The notes below the pieces were generated by a model. It made no database searches. It saw nothing but the letters and a program-made list of their open reading frames with translations, and had not been told where the DNA came from. From Oscillospiraceae bacterium (lineage in GTDB: Bacteria; Bacillota; Clostridia; UBA1381; UBA9506), in contig SVJQ01000014.1 of the NCBI GenBank assembly GCA_015068905.1, forward strand, positions 1 to 41,539: a stretch of DNA of 41,539 bases, read 5' to 3'. Below are positions 1-7,714 of this stretch, piece after piece (the first letter of the stretch is position 1; the number at the start of each line of letters is the position of its first letter). Made by a program: the position numbers and the translations under genes.

Positions 1-61
1 TCATATTTTTACGCAAAGTTCTTGCATTTGTTGTTAAATCAGAATTATGCTTTCTTTCCAT
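1..61 (-). CDS. DUF559-type endonuclease-like protein, N-terminal fragment
   Basis: Only the first 20 codons lie in the window; the gene continues off the left edge. The visible start reads MERKHNSDLTTNARTLRKNM. This resembles the usual beginning of DUF559 proteins (arginine/lysine and histidine-asparagine, then an NAxxLRKNM stretch). That family is related in fold to Vsr and other restriction-like endonucleases and is often found near mobile or repeated DNA. The ATG at 59-61 follows GGAGGG at about 4 bases, and that ribosome binding site is itself the end of the palindromic repeat at 65-110. A sigma-A-like promoter lies at 184-212. The catalytic part is outside the window, so activity cannot be judged. 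The call rests on a short stretch remembered from the family. Confidence 0.6.
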   Translation of the reverse strand, partial: MERKHNSDLTTNARTLRKNM

Positions 62-64
62 ATA

Positions 65-115
65 TCCCTCCACCACCTTCGGTGGTCCCCCTCCCTTTAG
101 GCAAGGGAGGCTTTT
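65..115. repeat. Palindromic intergenic repeat (two hairpins)
   Basis: Two adjacent perfect hairpins are visible. ACCACC pairs with GGTGGT across a TTC loop (72-86), and CCTCCCTT pairs with AAGGGAGG across a five-base loop (90-110). Read on the minus strand the unit ends in GGAGGG, which supplies the ribosome binding site of the DUF559-type gene. From memory, units of this form are dispersed in many gut Clostridia genomes, often just before DUF559 genes; copy number here is unknown. The rest of 116-220 holds only the promoter at 184-212 and AT-rich leader. Confidence 0.6.
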
Positions 116-183
116 CGTTCTCGACAATATTCGACATATCCATATAGTTCGTATCAAATCAGAACAAAAAATTTCTACTTACC

Positions 184-212
184 ATAGTACCATATTTTTT
201 TACATATATCAA
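184..212 (-). promoter_or_regulatory. Promoter for the DUF559-type gene
   Basis: On the minus strand TTGATA (207-212) and TACTAT (184-189) are separated by 17 bp. This fits a vegetative sigma-A promoter and would give a leader of about 115 bases that includes the palindromic repeat. Confidence 0.5.
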
Positions 213-224
213 CTATGCCGTAAT

Positions 225-264
225 AAAAAACCGATAAATCTCGCGTGAGATTTATCGGTTTTTT
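225..264 (-). terminator. Bidirectional terminator after the RraA-like gene
   Basis: A 12-bp perfect stem (231-242 with 247-258) has a GCGT loop. It is flanked by six A residues on one side and six T residues on the other, so it can act in both directions. It closes the five-gene minus-strand operon that starts at 4688. Confidence 0.9.
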
Positions 265-265
265 A

Positions 266-1174
266 TTATAAAGCAGACTGGGTGTCAGTCGGGTCGCCAT
301 TAATGGCAAGGTCATACTCCAGCGACCAGTCAAGCCCTCTGTATTCTGCTGCACGGTCATCTGTCTCAATGAAATCCATGAGCAAATCAAGCATATCTTT
401 TGTCCATGTATTTTTATCTATCTGTGCGGTTGTGAACTTGTTTAATGTGATCATCTCGAAGCCAAAAAGGTCTTTAACCTGTGTTTTAGCAGCGCCGCCA
501 ACAACTTCTTCAACCAAGTGGCTGGGGATAAACAGCACGCCGCCGCCTGCACCAAAGACCACATCACCGGGCAGGCACACCGCATTGCCGATTCTTGTGA
601 TGGTATTATATCCTGTCATAATAAAATCACGAATAGGGGTCGGGTCAATGCCTCTGTAATAAACCTGAGTATCTTCAACCTTTTTCATCTGCTCTGTGTC
701 ACGAATGCCACCCCAGATGACTGCACCACCATTTTCATTTTTGGTCTTATTCTTAAGAGCCGTGGTCAGATTGCCGCCCAAAAACGTTCCTTTATAGATT
801 TTATCATACATATCAATTACAGGGACGTCATACTCCTGCAGGTTATCAATGACCCATTGGTTATAGGTGCCGGATCTGTTTTCGCTTCTTCCAATATCTT
901 TCACAACTGCATCAAGGTCAGGTCTAAAGGGGCAATATGTAGCGGTAACGGCACGGCCGATCAGCTTTCTACCATCGTCGTGCAGGGTGTGTAGTCTGCC
1001 CTCAAACTGACTTTCATAGCCTTTGACAAAAATCGGTTTCCAGACTTCCTCAAGGGTTAAGGTCTTGAGTGCCTTTAAGTACTTTTCATCTACTTTAGGG
1101 CGTCCGTCATCGAATCTTTCGCCCTTCCATTGTGGTGTTAAAGCTATGATTTCATCTCTGTCATTAAAATGCAT
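266..1174 (-). CDS. RraA/HMG-aldolase family protein
   Basis: This 302-residue protein belongs to the RraA-like family (Pfam PF03737), which includes class II pyruvate aldolases that cleave 4-hydroxy-4-methyl-2-oxoglutarate and related hydroxy-keto acids, as well as non-catalytic RNase E regulators. The family signature GGIRD is at residues 155-159, holding the conserved Arg and Asp. A PGDVVFG segment follows, as in the family. It is longer than the roughly 160-230 residues of simple RraA proteins because of an N-terminal extension of about 50 residues. The ribosome binding site AAGGAGG precedes the ATG, and the gap to the SDR gene is 18 bases. As last gene of an operon with a sugar-acid-type dehydratase it is likely the cleavage step giving pyruvate and an aldehyde. 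That role is inferred. An RNase E regulator role is unlikely in this setting. Confidence 0.8.
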   Translation of the reverse strand: MHFNDRDEIIALTPQWKGERFDDGRPKVDEKYLKALKTLTLEEVWKPIFVKGYESQFEGRLHTLHDDGRKLIGRAVTATYCPFRPDLDAVVKDIGRSENRSGTYNQWVIDNLQEYDVPVIDMYDKIYKGTFLGGNLTTALKNKTKNENGGAVIWGGIRDTEQMKKVEDTQVYYRGIDPTPIRDFIMTGYNTITRIGNAVCLPGDVVFGAGGGVLFIPSHLVEEVVGGAAKTQVKDLFGFEMITLNKFTTAQIDKNTWTKDMLDLLMDFIETDDRAAEYRGLDWSLEYDLAINGDPTDTQSAL

Positions 1175-1192
1175 AATTTGTACCTCCTTATT

Positions 1193-1921
1193 TTATAGGT
1201 GCATACCACCGTCTATCATAATTTCTGAACCTGTTATATATCTGCCTTCCTCTGAGCACAGAAGAAGTACTGCGGGGCTGATGTCTGAGGGACTGCCTAC
1301 ATATCCGCAAGGAATTTTATCGACCACCGCTTGCTTAATGGCTGCATCCCCAAGGGCTTCTTCATTTCTGGGGGTTTCAATCGCCCCGGGTGCAACATTG
1401 TTAATAGTTACACCAAAGGGCGCAAAAAGGGGCGCAAAATTCTGAACCATTTTCATCTGCGCTGCCTTAGTCACACCATAAATTGATAACTCAGGATGCT
1501 GGTTATACTGATTCACACTGCCTATTGCAACAATTCTGCCCCAACGCTTCTTCTTCATGCCTTCGGTATATTTTTTTATCAGCAGATACGAGCTTTTAAC
1601 GTTGCAATTCATTTGATTGTCATATTCCTCGATAGAAAACTCGTCCCACTGTCTCTTGTACTGAATGGATGCATTTAAAACAAGAATATCCACATCCCCT
1701 GTTTTTTCATACAATGCATCAATTTCTTCTGCCTTTAAAAGGTTTGCCCTTACCGGTACAGAATTGGGGATTTTTTCACTCGCCGCCTTGCACTTTTCAT
1801 CACTTGCCGCGCCCGATACAAAAACTTTTGCCCCTTGTTTGGCAAGCAGACTTGCTATCTCAAAACCGATCCCTTGGGTTGAACCTGTTACAAGAGCTGT
1901 TTTTCCGGTTAAATCAAACAT
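1193..1921 (-). CDS. SDR family NAD(P)-dependent oxidoreductase
   Basis: This is a classical short-chain dehydrogenase/reductase of 242 residues. The cofactor-binding TGSTQGIG sits at residues 12-19 and the structural NAS at 83-85. The catalytic set is Ser135, Tyr148 and Lys152 (YGVTK), followed by a PGAIETP segment and the typical C-terminal end DGGMHL. Such enzymes oxidise or reduce sugar and polyol hydroxyls, among many substrates. The start is supported by AAGGAG 7 bases upstream. It lies 11 bases after the alpha/beta hydrolase gene and 18 before the RraA-like gene, so it is co-transcribed. In the operon it plausibly oxidises a sugar to a lactone or ketone; this is inferred from neighbours. 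The cofactor preference was not determined. Confidence 0.9.
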   Translation of the reverse strand: MFDLTGKTALVTGSTQGIGFEIASLLAKQGAKVFVSGAASDEKCKAASEKIPNSVPVRANLLKAEEIDALYEKTGDVDILVLNASIQYKRQWDEFSIEEYDNQMNCNVKSSYLLIKKYTEGMKKKRWGRIVAIGSVNQYNQHPELSIYGVTKAAQMKMVQNFAPLFAPFGVTINNVAPGAIETPRNEEALGDAAIKQAVVDKIPCGYVGSPSDISPAVLLLCSEEGRYITGSEIMIDGGMHL

Positions 1922-1932
1922 TGATTCACTCC

Positions 1933-2622
1933 TTACCCATACACCTTTGCGTTATTAAACTGATTTCCGTTTTGTTCTGTATACGTATTTTTATGATCGA
2001 GAAGCCAACTGAAAACCTTATAATCCGAATATGTTTTGCTCCATGCATCGTGGCCTGTGTTTTCATAGATTGTAAGAGATGCATTGCCACCTAAAGCATT
2101 TACTCTGTCAACCATTTTAACCGATTCTTCAGTATAAACCACATCGTCGCTATCACCGTGAAATGCCCAGATTGGCGTTCCCGTCAGTCTTCTTGCATTC
2201 CAATACATTCCGCCACCGCAAATCGGGATGATTGCCGCAAAAGCTCTCGGCATATTCATTGCCATCTGCCACACCGCATAACCGCCCATACTTGCACCGA
2301 CAGCATACAACCGCTTTGCATCTGTAAAACCGGCGTGCGTAACTTCTGTAGTCAATTCCTGCAAGGTATTCATGGCTTCAAACCAGCTGTCTTTGCTACA
2401 TTGAGGTGCAACTGTTACAAATGGAAAATCTATATGCTTTTCAGTGATGACAAAAAACGGATTACCGGACAACTCGTTTATATCCGTGCCACGGCTTCCT
2501 GCTCCGTGAAGAAACAGTATAACGGGATATTTTTCACCGCTTTTGTATCCTCTTGGATACCTGATTATATACTGTAAGTCTTTAAATTCTCCTGTTTCGT
2601 AACGCAATGTCCACATCTCCAT
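1933..2622 (-). CDS. Alpha/beta hydrolase, esterase-like
   Basis: A 229-residue alpha/beta hydrolase of the prolyl-oligopeptidase/dienelactone-hydrolase or PHB-depolymerase-like type. Visible features are the oxyanion segment LFLHGAGSRG (37-46), the nucleophile elbow GASMGGY with Ser111, an acid in HGDSDD (probably Asp159) and His191 in NTGHDAW. There is no signal peptide, so it acts in the cytoplasm. The ATG at 2622 lacks a clear ribosome binding site of its own. It starts 6 bases after the stop of the metallo-hydrolase gene, so it may be translated by coupling. A second ATG two codons later is possible. Within the operon it could release a sugar acid from an ester or open a lactone. The substrate is unknown. 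Confidence 0.85.
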   Translation of the reverse strand: MEMWTLRYETGEFKDLQYIIRYPRGYKSGEKYPVILFLHGAGSRGTDINELSGNPFFVITEKHIDFPFVTVAPQCSKDSWFEAMNTLQELTTEVTHAGFTDAKRLYAVGASMGGYAVWQMAMNMPRAFAAIIPICGGGMYWNARRLTGTPIWAFHGDSDDVVYTEESVKMVDRVNALGGNASLTIYENTGHDAWSKTYSDYKVFSWLLDHKNTYTEQNGNQFNNAKVYG

Positions 2623-2628
2623 TATACA

Positions 2629-3318
2629 TTATTGGTTTAGAACATCCAAAACTCCATAGGTCTTGTTATACTCCATTATAAATCCACAATCAAGCTTCAA
2701 GGTATAATTTCTCGGGTCTTCCGTGTTACTTTCAAACATTCCGTAATGAGTCGGCACACCAACTTTAGGATTTATTATTTTGGTTAGCTTAACTGCCTCA
2801 TCTACATTCATATTTCCAAGTTTTCCGTTGATACAGATAAACATAATGTCAATATCATATTCCTTAAGTTCTTCAAGCTTTTCATGATATTCTGTATCGC
2901 CTGTAAAATACATGGTAACGCCGCTGTGTTTCACCACAACACCAATAGCAGGAGCACTGTGATCGGCAAATACTGCCGAAAGCTCAAAATCGCCAAGGGC
3001 TACAGTGCTACCCTCATCAAAAGCTTTATATTTTTTAACCCCACACGCTTGCAGTGTCTGTTCCGCATCAGAAGGTGCCAGAAAAAGCATTCTCTTATCC
3101 ATAAGCGGAATTGCATCAATATCAACATGATCAATGTGGTTATGTGTGCATATAACCGCATCACATTGTAATTCCTCAGGTTTAAAGGGTGCCTCAACCA
3201 TTCTTGGCCGGTTTGCAACACGATTCACAACATCAGACAGATACGGGTCAATGCAGATTGTATTCTTACCGTCTGCAAGGATATATCCATTCTGACCAAT
3301 CCATTTGACTTTTAGCAT
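2629..3318 (-). CDS. Metallo-beta-lactamase fold hydrolase (UlaG-like)
   Basis: This is a 229-residue MBL-fold protein. The metal motif HNHIDH (HxHxDH) is at residues 59-64, followed by a TGDTEYH segment with the bridging Asp and a PTHYGMF segment with a later His. The compact N-terminus (WIGQNGY, IDPYLSD) resembles UlaG-type L-ascorbate-6-phosphate lactonases and related YtnP/TTHA1623-like hydrolases. The ATG at 3316-3318 overlaps the stop of the upstream dehydratase gene as TGATG, which fixes the start and implies translational coupling. A longer reading inside the upstream gene is less likely. In this operon it is a good candidate lactonase feeding the dehydratase. The precise substrate is inferred only. 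Confidence 0.85.
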   Translation of the reverse strand: MLKVKWIGQNGYILADGKNTICIDPYLSDVVNRVANRPRMVEAPFKPEELQCDAVICTHNHIDHVDIDAIPLMDKRMLFLAPSDAEQTLQACGVKKYKAFDEGSTVALGDFELSAVFADHSAPAIGVVVKHSGVTMYFTGDTEYHEKLEELKEYDIDIMFICINGKLGNMNVDEAVKLTKIINPKVGVPTHYGMFESNTEDPRNYTLKLDCGFIMEYNKTYGVLDVLNQ

Positions 3319-4688
3319 CAGCTCCACTCCCTGTCGTTTGCCCACTCTTTGTCCCACTGGGTTGTCGGCTCCCACTGGCCGGGGTATTTTTCATGCATAT
3401 GCTCTGCAATAAGCTCTTCGTTTAATGCATCAATACCAAGGCCGGGCTTGTTGGGAACATTTACAAAACCATCTTTAAATAACGGATTATCAATGCCAAT
3501 CGCTAAATCGTTCCACCACGGAATGTCAACAGAATGGAATTCAACTGCCAAGCAGTTCTGAACTGCCGCCGCTGCGTGAATTGCCGCCATACAAGCGATG
3601 GGGCTTTCTGCCATATGAATTGCCATTGCAACGCCATATTTATCACACATATTGCCAAGCTTTTTCATTTCCATTGCACCGCCGACGGTCAGCATATCAG
3701 GATGAACAACAGAAACACCGCCACATTTCATAAGCGGTTCAAAGTTTTCAGCAAGGAAAATATCTTCACCGGTACAAATAGGCACATTACAAGCGTGCGC
3801 AATTTTTTCATAGTGCTTGGTATAATGCCACGGTGCAATATCCTCAATCCACGCAATATTATACTTTTCAAGGCGTTTTGCAAACATAATGCAGTCCTCA
3901 ATTGCAATATGACCGAAATGGTCAATGGCAAGGGGAACCTCATAGCCGATTACATCTCTTACCTGCTTCACATAATCCTCAAGGTAATCCATACCCTTCT
4001 GAGTTAAATGAATGCCCGTTGCGTGATGAGGAATGGTAAATGTTTCATAGTTTTTGCCAAGCATCATATCCATATCAATGGAACCCTTTTGGTGATTGAT
4101 GGCTTTCATAGAATATTTTTTAATATCCTCTAAAAATCCGATAGGCGCATTCAGGCAACCGGGCTCGTCAAGCATGAGCTCAATACCCAAATCCATTTTG
4201 AGGAAGGTAAAGCCCTGCTCCATTCTCTTCTTGAGGGCGTGACCCATATCGGTACCTGTATGCTTGCCATCAACATCGGTATCACAATACATTCTTACCT
4301 TGTCACGGAACTTGCCGCCAAGCATCTGCCAAAGGGGAACGCCCCAAGCCTTACCTGCTAAATCCCACATAGCAATCTCTAAGCCTGAAACGCCGCCACC
4401 CTGACGTGAATGGCCGCCAAACTGCTTGATTCTTCTGAAAATTTTATCCACGTTGCAGGGGTTTTCACCAATGAGTCTTGATTTAAGCATAAGTGCGTAT
4501 GTAGCGCTGGATGCATCCCGCACTTCACCATAGCCAACCAAGCCCTGATTTGTGTACACTTTGATTAACGGGCAATGCTTTGGCGCACCGTTAATGTTTG
4601 CAACACGGATATCTGTTATTTTTAGTTCTGATGGATTGGAACAGAGATTTACGTTTTCTGAAATCATTTCTTTGATTGAATTATTCAT
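3318..4688 (-). CDS. Mandelate racemase/muconate lactonizing enzyme family (probable sugar-acid dehydratase)
   Basis: A 456-residue member of the enolase superfamily. The N-terminal capping domain covers about 20-130, with the family stretch SGLEIAMWDLAGKAWG at 101-116. In the barrel, likely metal ligands are Asp256 (LAIDHFG), Glu282 (AWIEDI) and Glu308 (TGEDIF). His358 (AIHMAES) sits where many acid-sugar dehydratases carry a catalytic base. The second-strand motif is Lys164-Met-Asp166 rather than the KxK of mandelate racemase. An insertion of about 60 residues (170-230) is unusual for the family. The start chosen is the ATG with GAGGTG 7 bases upstream; an ATG five codons earlier has none. 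It is the first gene of the operon. Sugar-acid dehydration to a 2-keto-3-deoxy acid is the likely reaction; the substrate is unknown. Confidence 0.85.
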   Translation of the reverse strand: MNNSIKEMISENVNLCSNPSELKITDIRVANINGAPKHCPLIKVYTNQGLVGYGEVRDASSATYALMLKSRLIGENPCNVDKIFRRIKQFGGHSRQGGGVSGLEIAMWDLAGKAWGVPLWQMLGGKFRDKVRMYCDTDVDGKHTGTDMGHALKKRMEQGFTFLKMDLGIELMLDEPGCLNAPIGFLEDIKKYSMKAINHQKGSIDMDMMLGKNYETFTIPHHATGIHLTQKGMDYLEDYVKQVRDVIGYEVPLAIDHFGHIAIEDCIMFAKRLEKYNIAWIEDIAPWHYTKHYEKIAHACNVPICTGEDIFLAENFEPLMKCGGVSVVHPDMLTVGGAMEMKKLGNMCDKYGVAMAIHMAESPIACMAAIHAAAAVQNCLAVEFHSVDIPWWNDLAIGIDNPLFKDGFVNVPNKPGLGIDALNEELIAEHMHEKYPGQWEPTTQWDKEWANDREWS

Positions 4689-4745
4689 ATTCTCACACCT
4701 CATTTTTGTTGATAGCTTTTTCCTAACCGAAAATTCTACAAATTT

Positions 4746-4754
4746 ATTATAGCA
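4746..4754 (-). promoter_or_regulatory. Activator-type promoter of the five-gene operon
   Basis: On the minus strand a perfect TATAAT (4746-4751) is preceded by TGC, an extended -10. The hexamer 17 bp upstream (TGTAAC) is a poor -35. A good -10 with no -35 is typical of activator-dependent promoters and fits control by the divergent AraC gene. The start point would be near 4739. Confidence 0.55.
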
Positions 4755-4795
4755 TACGGCGGATTGCTGTTACACCTCAAATTCGAGCATAAAGG

Positions 4796-4824
4796 TTGAT
4801 TTTTCGAAACAAAAATGGTATAAT
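4796..4824 (+). promoter_or_regulatory. Promoter of the AraC-family gene
   Basis: TTGATT (4796-4801) and TATAAT (4819-4824) are separated by exactly 17 bp, a strong sigma-A promoter. The expected transcript starts near 4831 and has a very short leader before the GTG start at 4849. Confidence 0.8.
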
Positions 4825-4848
4825 TCAGCTATATTGGGGGTGTTTTTC

Positions 4849-5610
4849 GTGATTTTCGAGCAAGATACCATTGTTTTTCAGATTTTAGATGTTTTGGACT
4901 TTGACCAAAGTGATGTGAAAAAATACAACTTCAAACGTAATTTTGATGCTCTCTCGCTCAGATATGAGGCTGATACGATCATCGAATACAAAGATAAGCA
5001 ACTGCATTTTACCGATAATTCCATTGGTTTTTTTCCGTCTGATGTTGATTATACAAGAATAGCCAACCACGACAAAATGATAGTGGTTCACTTCAAAGCC
5101 TTTAATTATCATACAAATAAAATAGAGAGCTTCTTTCCTGTTGATTACAAGAAATACCGCTCTCTGTTTGAAAAAATGCTGGATTGCTGGAACAAAAAAG
5201 ATATCTCTTACAAACACGAAGCCGCCTCGCTTTTAAACCTCATCTTTTCTGAGTTTTATAAAGACAATAAAAAAACATATATACATAATTCAAAAATTGA
5301 TTCGTCAATCATATATATCGAAGAAAACTATCTGAAAAAAGACTTTTCTCTGCAACTAGCGGCAGAAAAATCATATATCAGTGACACATATTTCAGAAAG
5401 CTTTTTCGGCAGGAGTTCGGCATTTCTCCCAAGCAGTATGTGATTAATCACAGAATAAAATATGCCGCCTCGCTGATTATAGCAGGCTACTACTCTCTGC
5501 AGGAAATATCTGAACTTTGCGGTTATAGTGACTATAAGCATTTTTCAGTTGAGTTTAAAAAAATTATAGGTGTATCTCCATCGAAATACACCTATAAATT
5601 CGAAGAATAG
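4849..5610 (+). CDS. AraC family transcriptional regulator
   Basis: A 253-residue regulator with an N-terminal sensor part (about 1-150) and two C-terminal helix-turn-helix motifs of the AraC/XylS family. The tail shows the signature order LAAEKSYISDTYFRKLFR, FGISPKQYV, then ISELCGYSDYKHFSVEFK and GVSPSKY. GTG at 4849 is chosen because TTGGGGGTG lies 6 bases upstream as ribosome binding site; a TTG 15 bases earlier is inside that site. It is transcribed away from the five-gene operon at 4688, sharing about 160 bases of control region. It most likely senses the pathway substrate and activates the operon. Ligand and operators are not identifiable by eye. Confidence 0.9.
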   Translation: MIFEQDTIVFQILDVLDFDQSDVKKYNFKRNFDALSLRYEADTIIEYKDKQLHFTDNSIGFFPSDVDYTRIANHDKMIVVHFKAFNYHTNKIESFFPVDYKKYRSLFEKMLDCWNKKDISYKHEAASLLNLIFSEFYKDNKKTYIHNSKIDSSIIYIEENYLKKDFSLQLAAEKSYISDTYFRKLFRQEFGISPKQYVINHRIKYAASLIIAGYYSLQEISELCGYSDYKHFSVEFKKIIGVSPSKYTYKFEE

Positions 5611-5620
5611 TTTTGTCTAA

Positions 5621-5653
5621 GCATCGGGGTTCTTCACCCCGATGTTGCTTTTT
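5621..5653 (+). terminator. Terminator after the AraC-family gene
   Basis: A 9-bp GC-rich perfect stem (5622-5630 with 5636-5644) with a five-base loop is followed by TTGCTTTTT. Confidence 0.85.
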
Positions 5654-5669
5654 AAAATCCCCGTCCAGC

Positions 5670-6560
5670 TTATATGTTTCGAGCTACCGTCTCAGGCTTT
5701 TTCTTATCCAGCAGTTGAATCAGAATACCCAGCATAATAATCATAAGACCGATAAAGGATGCTTTTGTCAGGGGGTCATCAAGAAAAATCCAAGTCCACA
5801 CACTGGAAAGAAAGGGCGTTATGTATGCAAGGTTTGATATTTTCGCCGTGCTGCCTTTTTCAAGTGCCATAACCCAAACGACGTTGGCAATCGCAACGGT
5901 AAAAATACCGTTCCACAAAAAGCCTGCCATTTGATTAAGGTGCGGTACAAACAAGGCACCGCTGCAAAGATTGATAATGGTTGTCGCAAAAAAGGTCACA
6001 AAATAGCTGACCATCATCGTCATTGTTTTATCATATTGCACTTTTGAGCTAAGCGCAGTAAAAATGCCGTAAGAAACAGCACCCGCTATGCAGAACAGTG
6101 CCCCAAGCAGAGTTTTCTGATCAAAGGCTTTCAAGGCACCGCCAATGACAACAATAACGCCTGCAAAAGAGATGAGAATGGCTATAACTTTTTTAACCGT
6201 CAACCGCTCTTTTAAAATAATGCAAGCAAACAGCACACTCATAATCGGCCACAGATAGTTAATAATAAACGCCTGAGACGCCGGCATCAGGTCCGTACCC
6301 GCATAATAAAACAAATAGTAAAAAAAGGTTCCCGGTGTGCCGACAGCCGCCATTAAAAGATAATCCTTAACTCTATAACCCTTCTGTTTCTTAAAACTGC
6401 CTTTGCACAGATTGGTGATCAGTAAAAACACACTTGCAATCAAAGAATTCATCCACAAAAGTTGCAGGCTGCTCAACTCGCCTAACAAAAACTTGCAGGT
6501 TGTTGCAACGGTTGACCAAAACAGAATGGCCAAGCCGGCATATACATACGCCTTTTTCAT
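5670..6560 (-). CDS. EamA/DMT family transporter
   Basis: A 296-residue integral membrane protein of the drug/metabolite transporter superfamily with about ten hydrophobic segments in two repeated EamA halves. The first half opens with YVYAGLAILFWSTVATTCKF and the second is near residues 150-285 (LLGALFCIAGAVSYGIFTAL). Family members export amino acids, metabolites or toxic compounds; the substrate here is unknown. The start has AGAGGAAG upstream. It is monocistronic, converges on the AraC gene, and has a promoter at 6635-6663 that is divergent from dusB. Confidence 0.85.
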   Translation of the reverse strand: MKKAYVYAGLAILFWSTVATTCKFLLGELSSLQLLWMNSLIASVFLLITNLCKGSFKKQKGYRVKDYLLMAAVGTPGTFFYYLFYYAGTDLMPASQAFIINYLWPIMSVLFACIILKERLTVKKVIAILISFAGVIVVIGGALKAFDQKTLLGALFCIAGAVSYGIFTALSSKVQYDKTMTMMVSYFVTFFATTIINLCSGALFVPHLNQMAGFLWNGIFTVAIANVVWVMALEKGSTAKISNLAYITPFLSSVWTWIFLDDPLTKASFIGLMIIMLGILIQLLDKKKPETVARNI

Positions 6561-6634
6561 AATCTTCCTCTTTTACATTAAAGTATTGCTGAAGATGATC
6601 CTTCAAAAAAATATCTCCATAACATCCAGATATG

Positions 6635-6663
6635 ATTATACTCCAAAAATTTGTTATTCTCAA
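6635..6663 (-). promoter_or_regulatory. Promoter of the EamA transporter
   Basis: On the minus strand TTGAGA (6658-6663) lies 17 bp from TATAAT (6635-6640). Confidence 0.65.
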
Positions 6664-6704
6664 CAGTATTTACACAAATTGCAGTAAAATTTTTCTGAAA
6701 AAGA

Positions 6705-6732
6705 TTGCATTTCTGTCGAGTTATGGTACAAT
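6705..6732 (+). promoter_or_regulatory. Promoter of dusB-mscL
   Basis: TTGCAT (6705-6710) and TACAAT (6727-6732) are 16 bp apart. This is one of six promoters in the window with the same TTGCAT hexamer. Confidence 0.6.
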
Positions 6733-6763
6733 AAACATATACAAAAAGAACAGGAGCCTGATT

Positions 6764-7699
6764 TTGGATTACTGTAACAAATTTTTTCTTGCCCCTATGG
6801 CAGGTGTTACTGATTTACCCTTTCGGCTGATTTGCAAAAATTTTGGCGCCGACTTGGTGGTCAGCGAAATGGTCAGTTCTCGGGGTATTGAATATCGTGA
6901 TAAAAAAACAAATATGCTACTTGAAACGCTGGATGCCGAAGCACCGCTGATTGTACAGATTTTTGGTAACGAGCCTGATGTGATGGCACGTGCTGCCCTG
7001 TATGTACAAAATGGGGGTGCCAAAGCCATTGACATTAATATGGGCTGCCCTACGCCGAAAATTGTCACAAACGGTGACGGTGCTGCCTTAGGGCGCGACC
7101 TTGATAAAGCAACTCTCGTCATGCGTGCTGTGTGCCGTGAGGCATCTGTGCCGGTGAGTGTTAAGTTCCGCTCCGGTTGGGATGAGGCTTCAAAAAATTG
7201 CGTTCTCTTAGCACAAGCCGCAGAGGCTGAGGGCGTCTCTGCCGTAACACTCCACGCACGCACACGGGAGCAGTTTTATGCCGGCAAAGCAGACTGGTCA
7301 GATATCCGTGCTGTGAAGGCTGCCGTAAAAATCTCTGTCATTGGTAACGGTGATATTTTTACCCCTGAAGATGCCATTCTGATGAAAGAACAAACCGGCT
7401 GTGACAGCGTGATGATCGGCCGCGGTGCTGAGGGAAATCCCTTTATTTTCCGACAAATTCAGGAATATATCAAAACCGGCAGTTATGCACCGGTTACCTC
7501 TGAAGAAAAAGGCAGCACCATTCAAAAGCATTTAGAGCTTTTGGTGAAATATAAAGGCGAGCATCTGGGTATTTTGGAGTCCCGCAAGCATATTGCCTGG
7601 TATTTAAAAGGCATGCCCCACTCATCCGCCTTAAAAAACAAAGCATTTTCCGCTTCGACACTTTCAGAAATGAAAGCTATCGTCAGCGAGATATTTTAA
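6764..7699 (+). CDS. dusB: tRNA-dihydrouridine synthase
   Basis: A 311-residue flavoenzyme that reduces uridine to dihydrouridine in tRNA D-loops. The Dus signature APMAGVTDLPF (10-20) binds FMN. INMGCPTPK holds the catalytic Cys95. SVKFRSGWD, VTLHARTREQFYAGKADW and the phosphate-binding SVMIGRGAEGNPFIF follow in family order. The start is TTG at 6764: AGGAG lies 7 bases upstream and the product then begins just before the first strand, as in DusB/Nifr3 proteins. Upstream in-frame sequence back to 6632 crosses the promoter and is not coding. mscL follows 15 bases later in the same direction. The subfamily (DusB rather than another Dus) is judged from overall resemblance. Confidence 0.9.
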   Translation: MDYCNKFFLAPMAGVTDLPFRLICKNFGADLVVSEMVSSRGIEYRDKKTNMLLETLDAEAPLIVQIFGNEPDVMARAALYVQNGGAKAIDINMGCPTPKIVTNGDGAALGRDLDKATLVMRAVCREASVPVSVKFRSGWDEASKNCVLLAQAAEAEGVSAVTLHARTREQFYAGKADWSDIRAVKAAVKISVIGNGDIFTPEDAILMKEQTGCDSVMIGRGAEGNPFIFRQIQEYIKTGSYAPVTSEEKGSTIQKHLELLVKYKGEHLGILESRKHIAWYLKGMPHSSALKNKAFSASTLSEMKAIVSEIF

Positions 7700-7714
7700 A
7701 AAAGGAGAATACAT

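Noticed and set aside
1669-2094. A 141-codon plus-strand frame across the SDR and hydrolase genes
   Set aside because: Both minus-strand genes have clear family motifs there; the plus frame is an antisense shadow.
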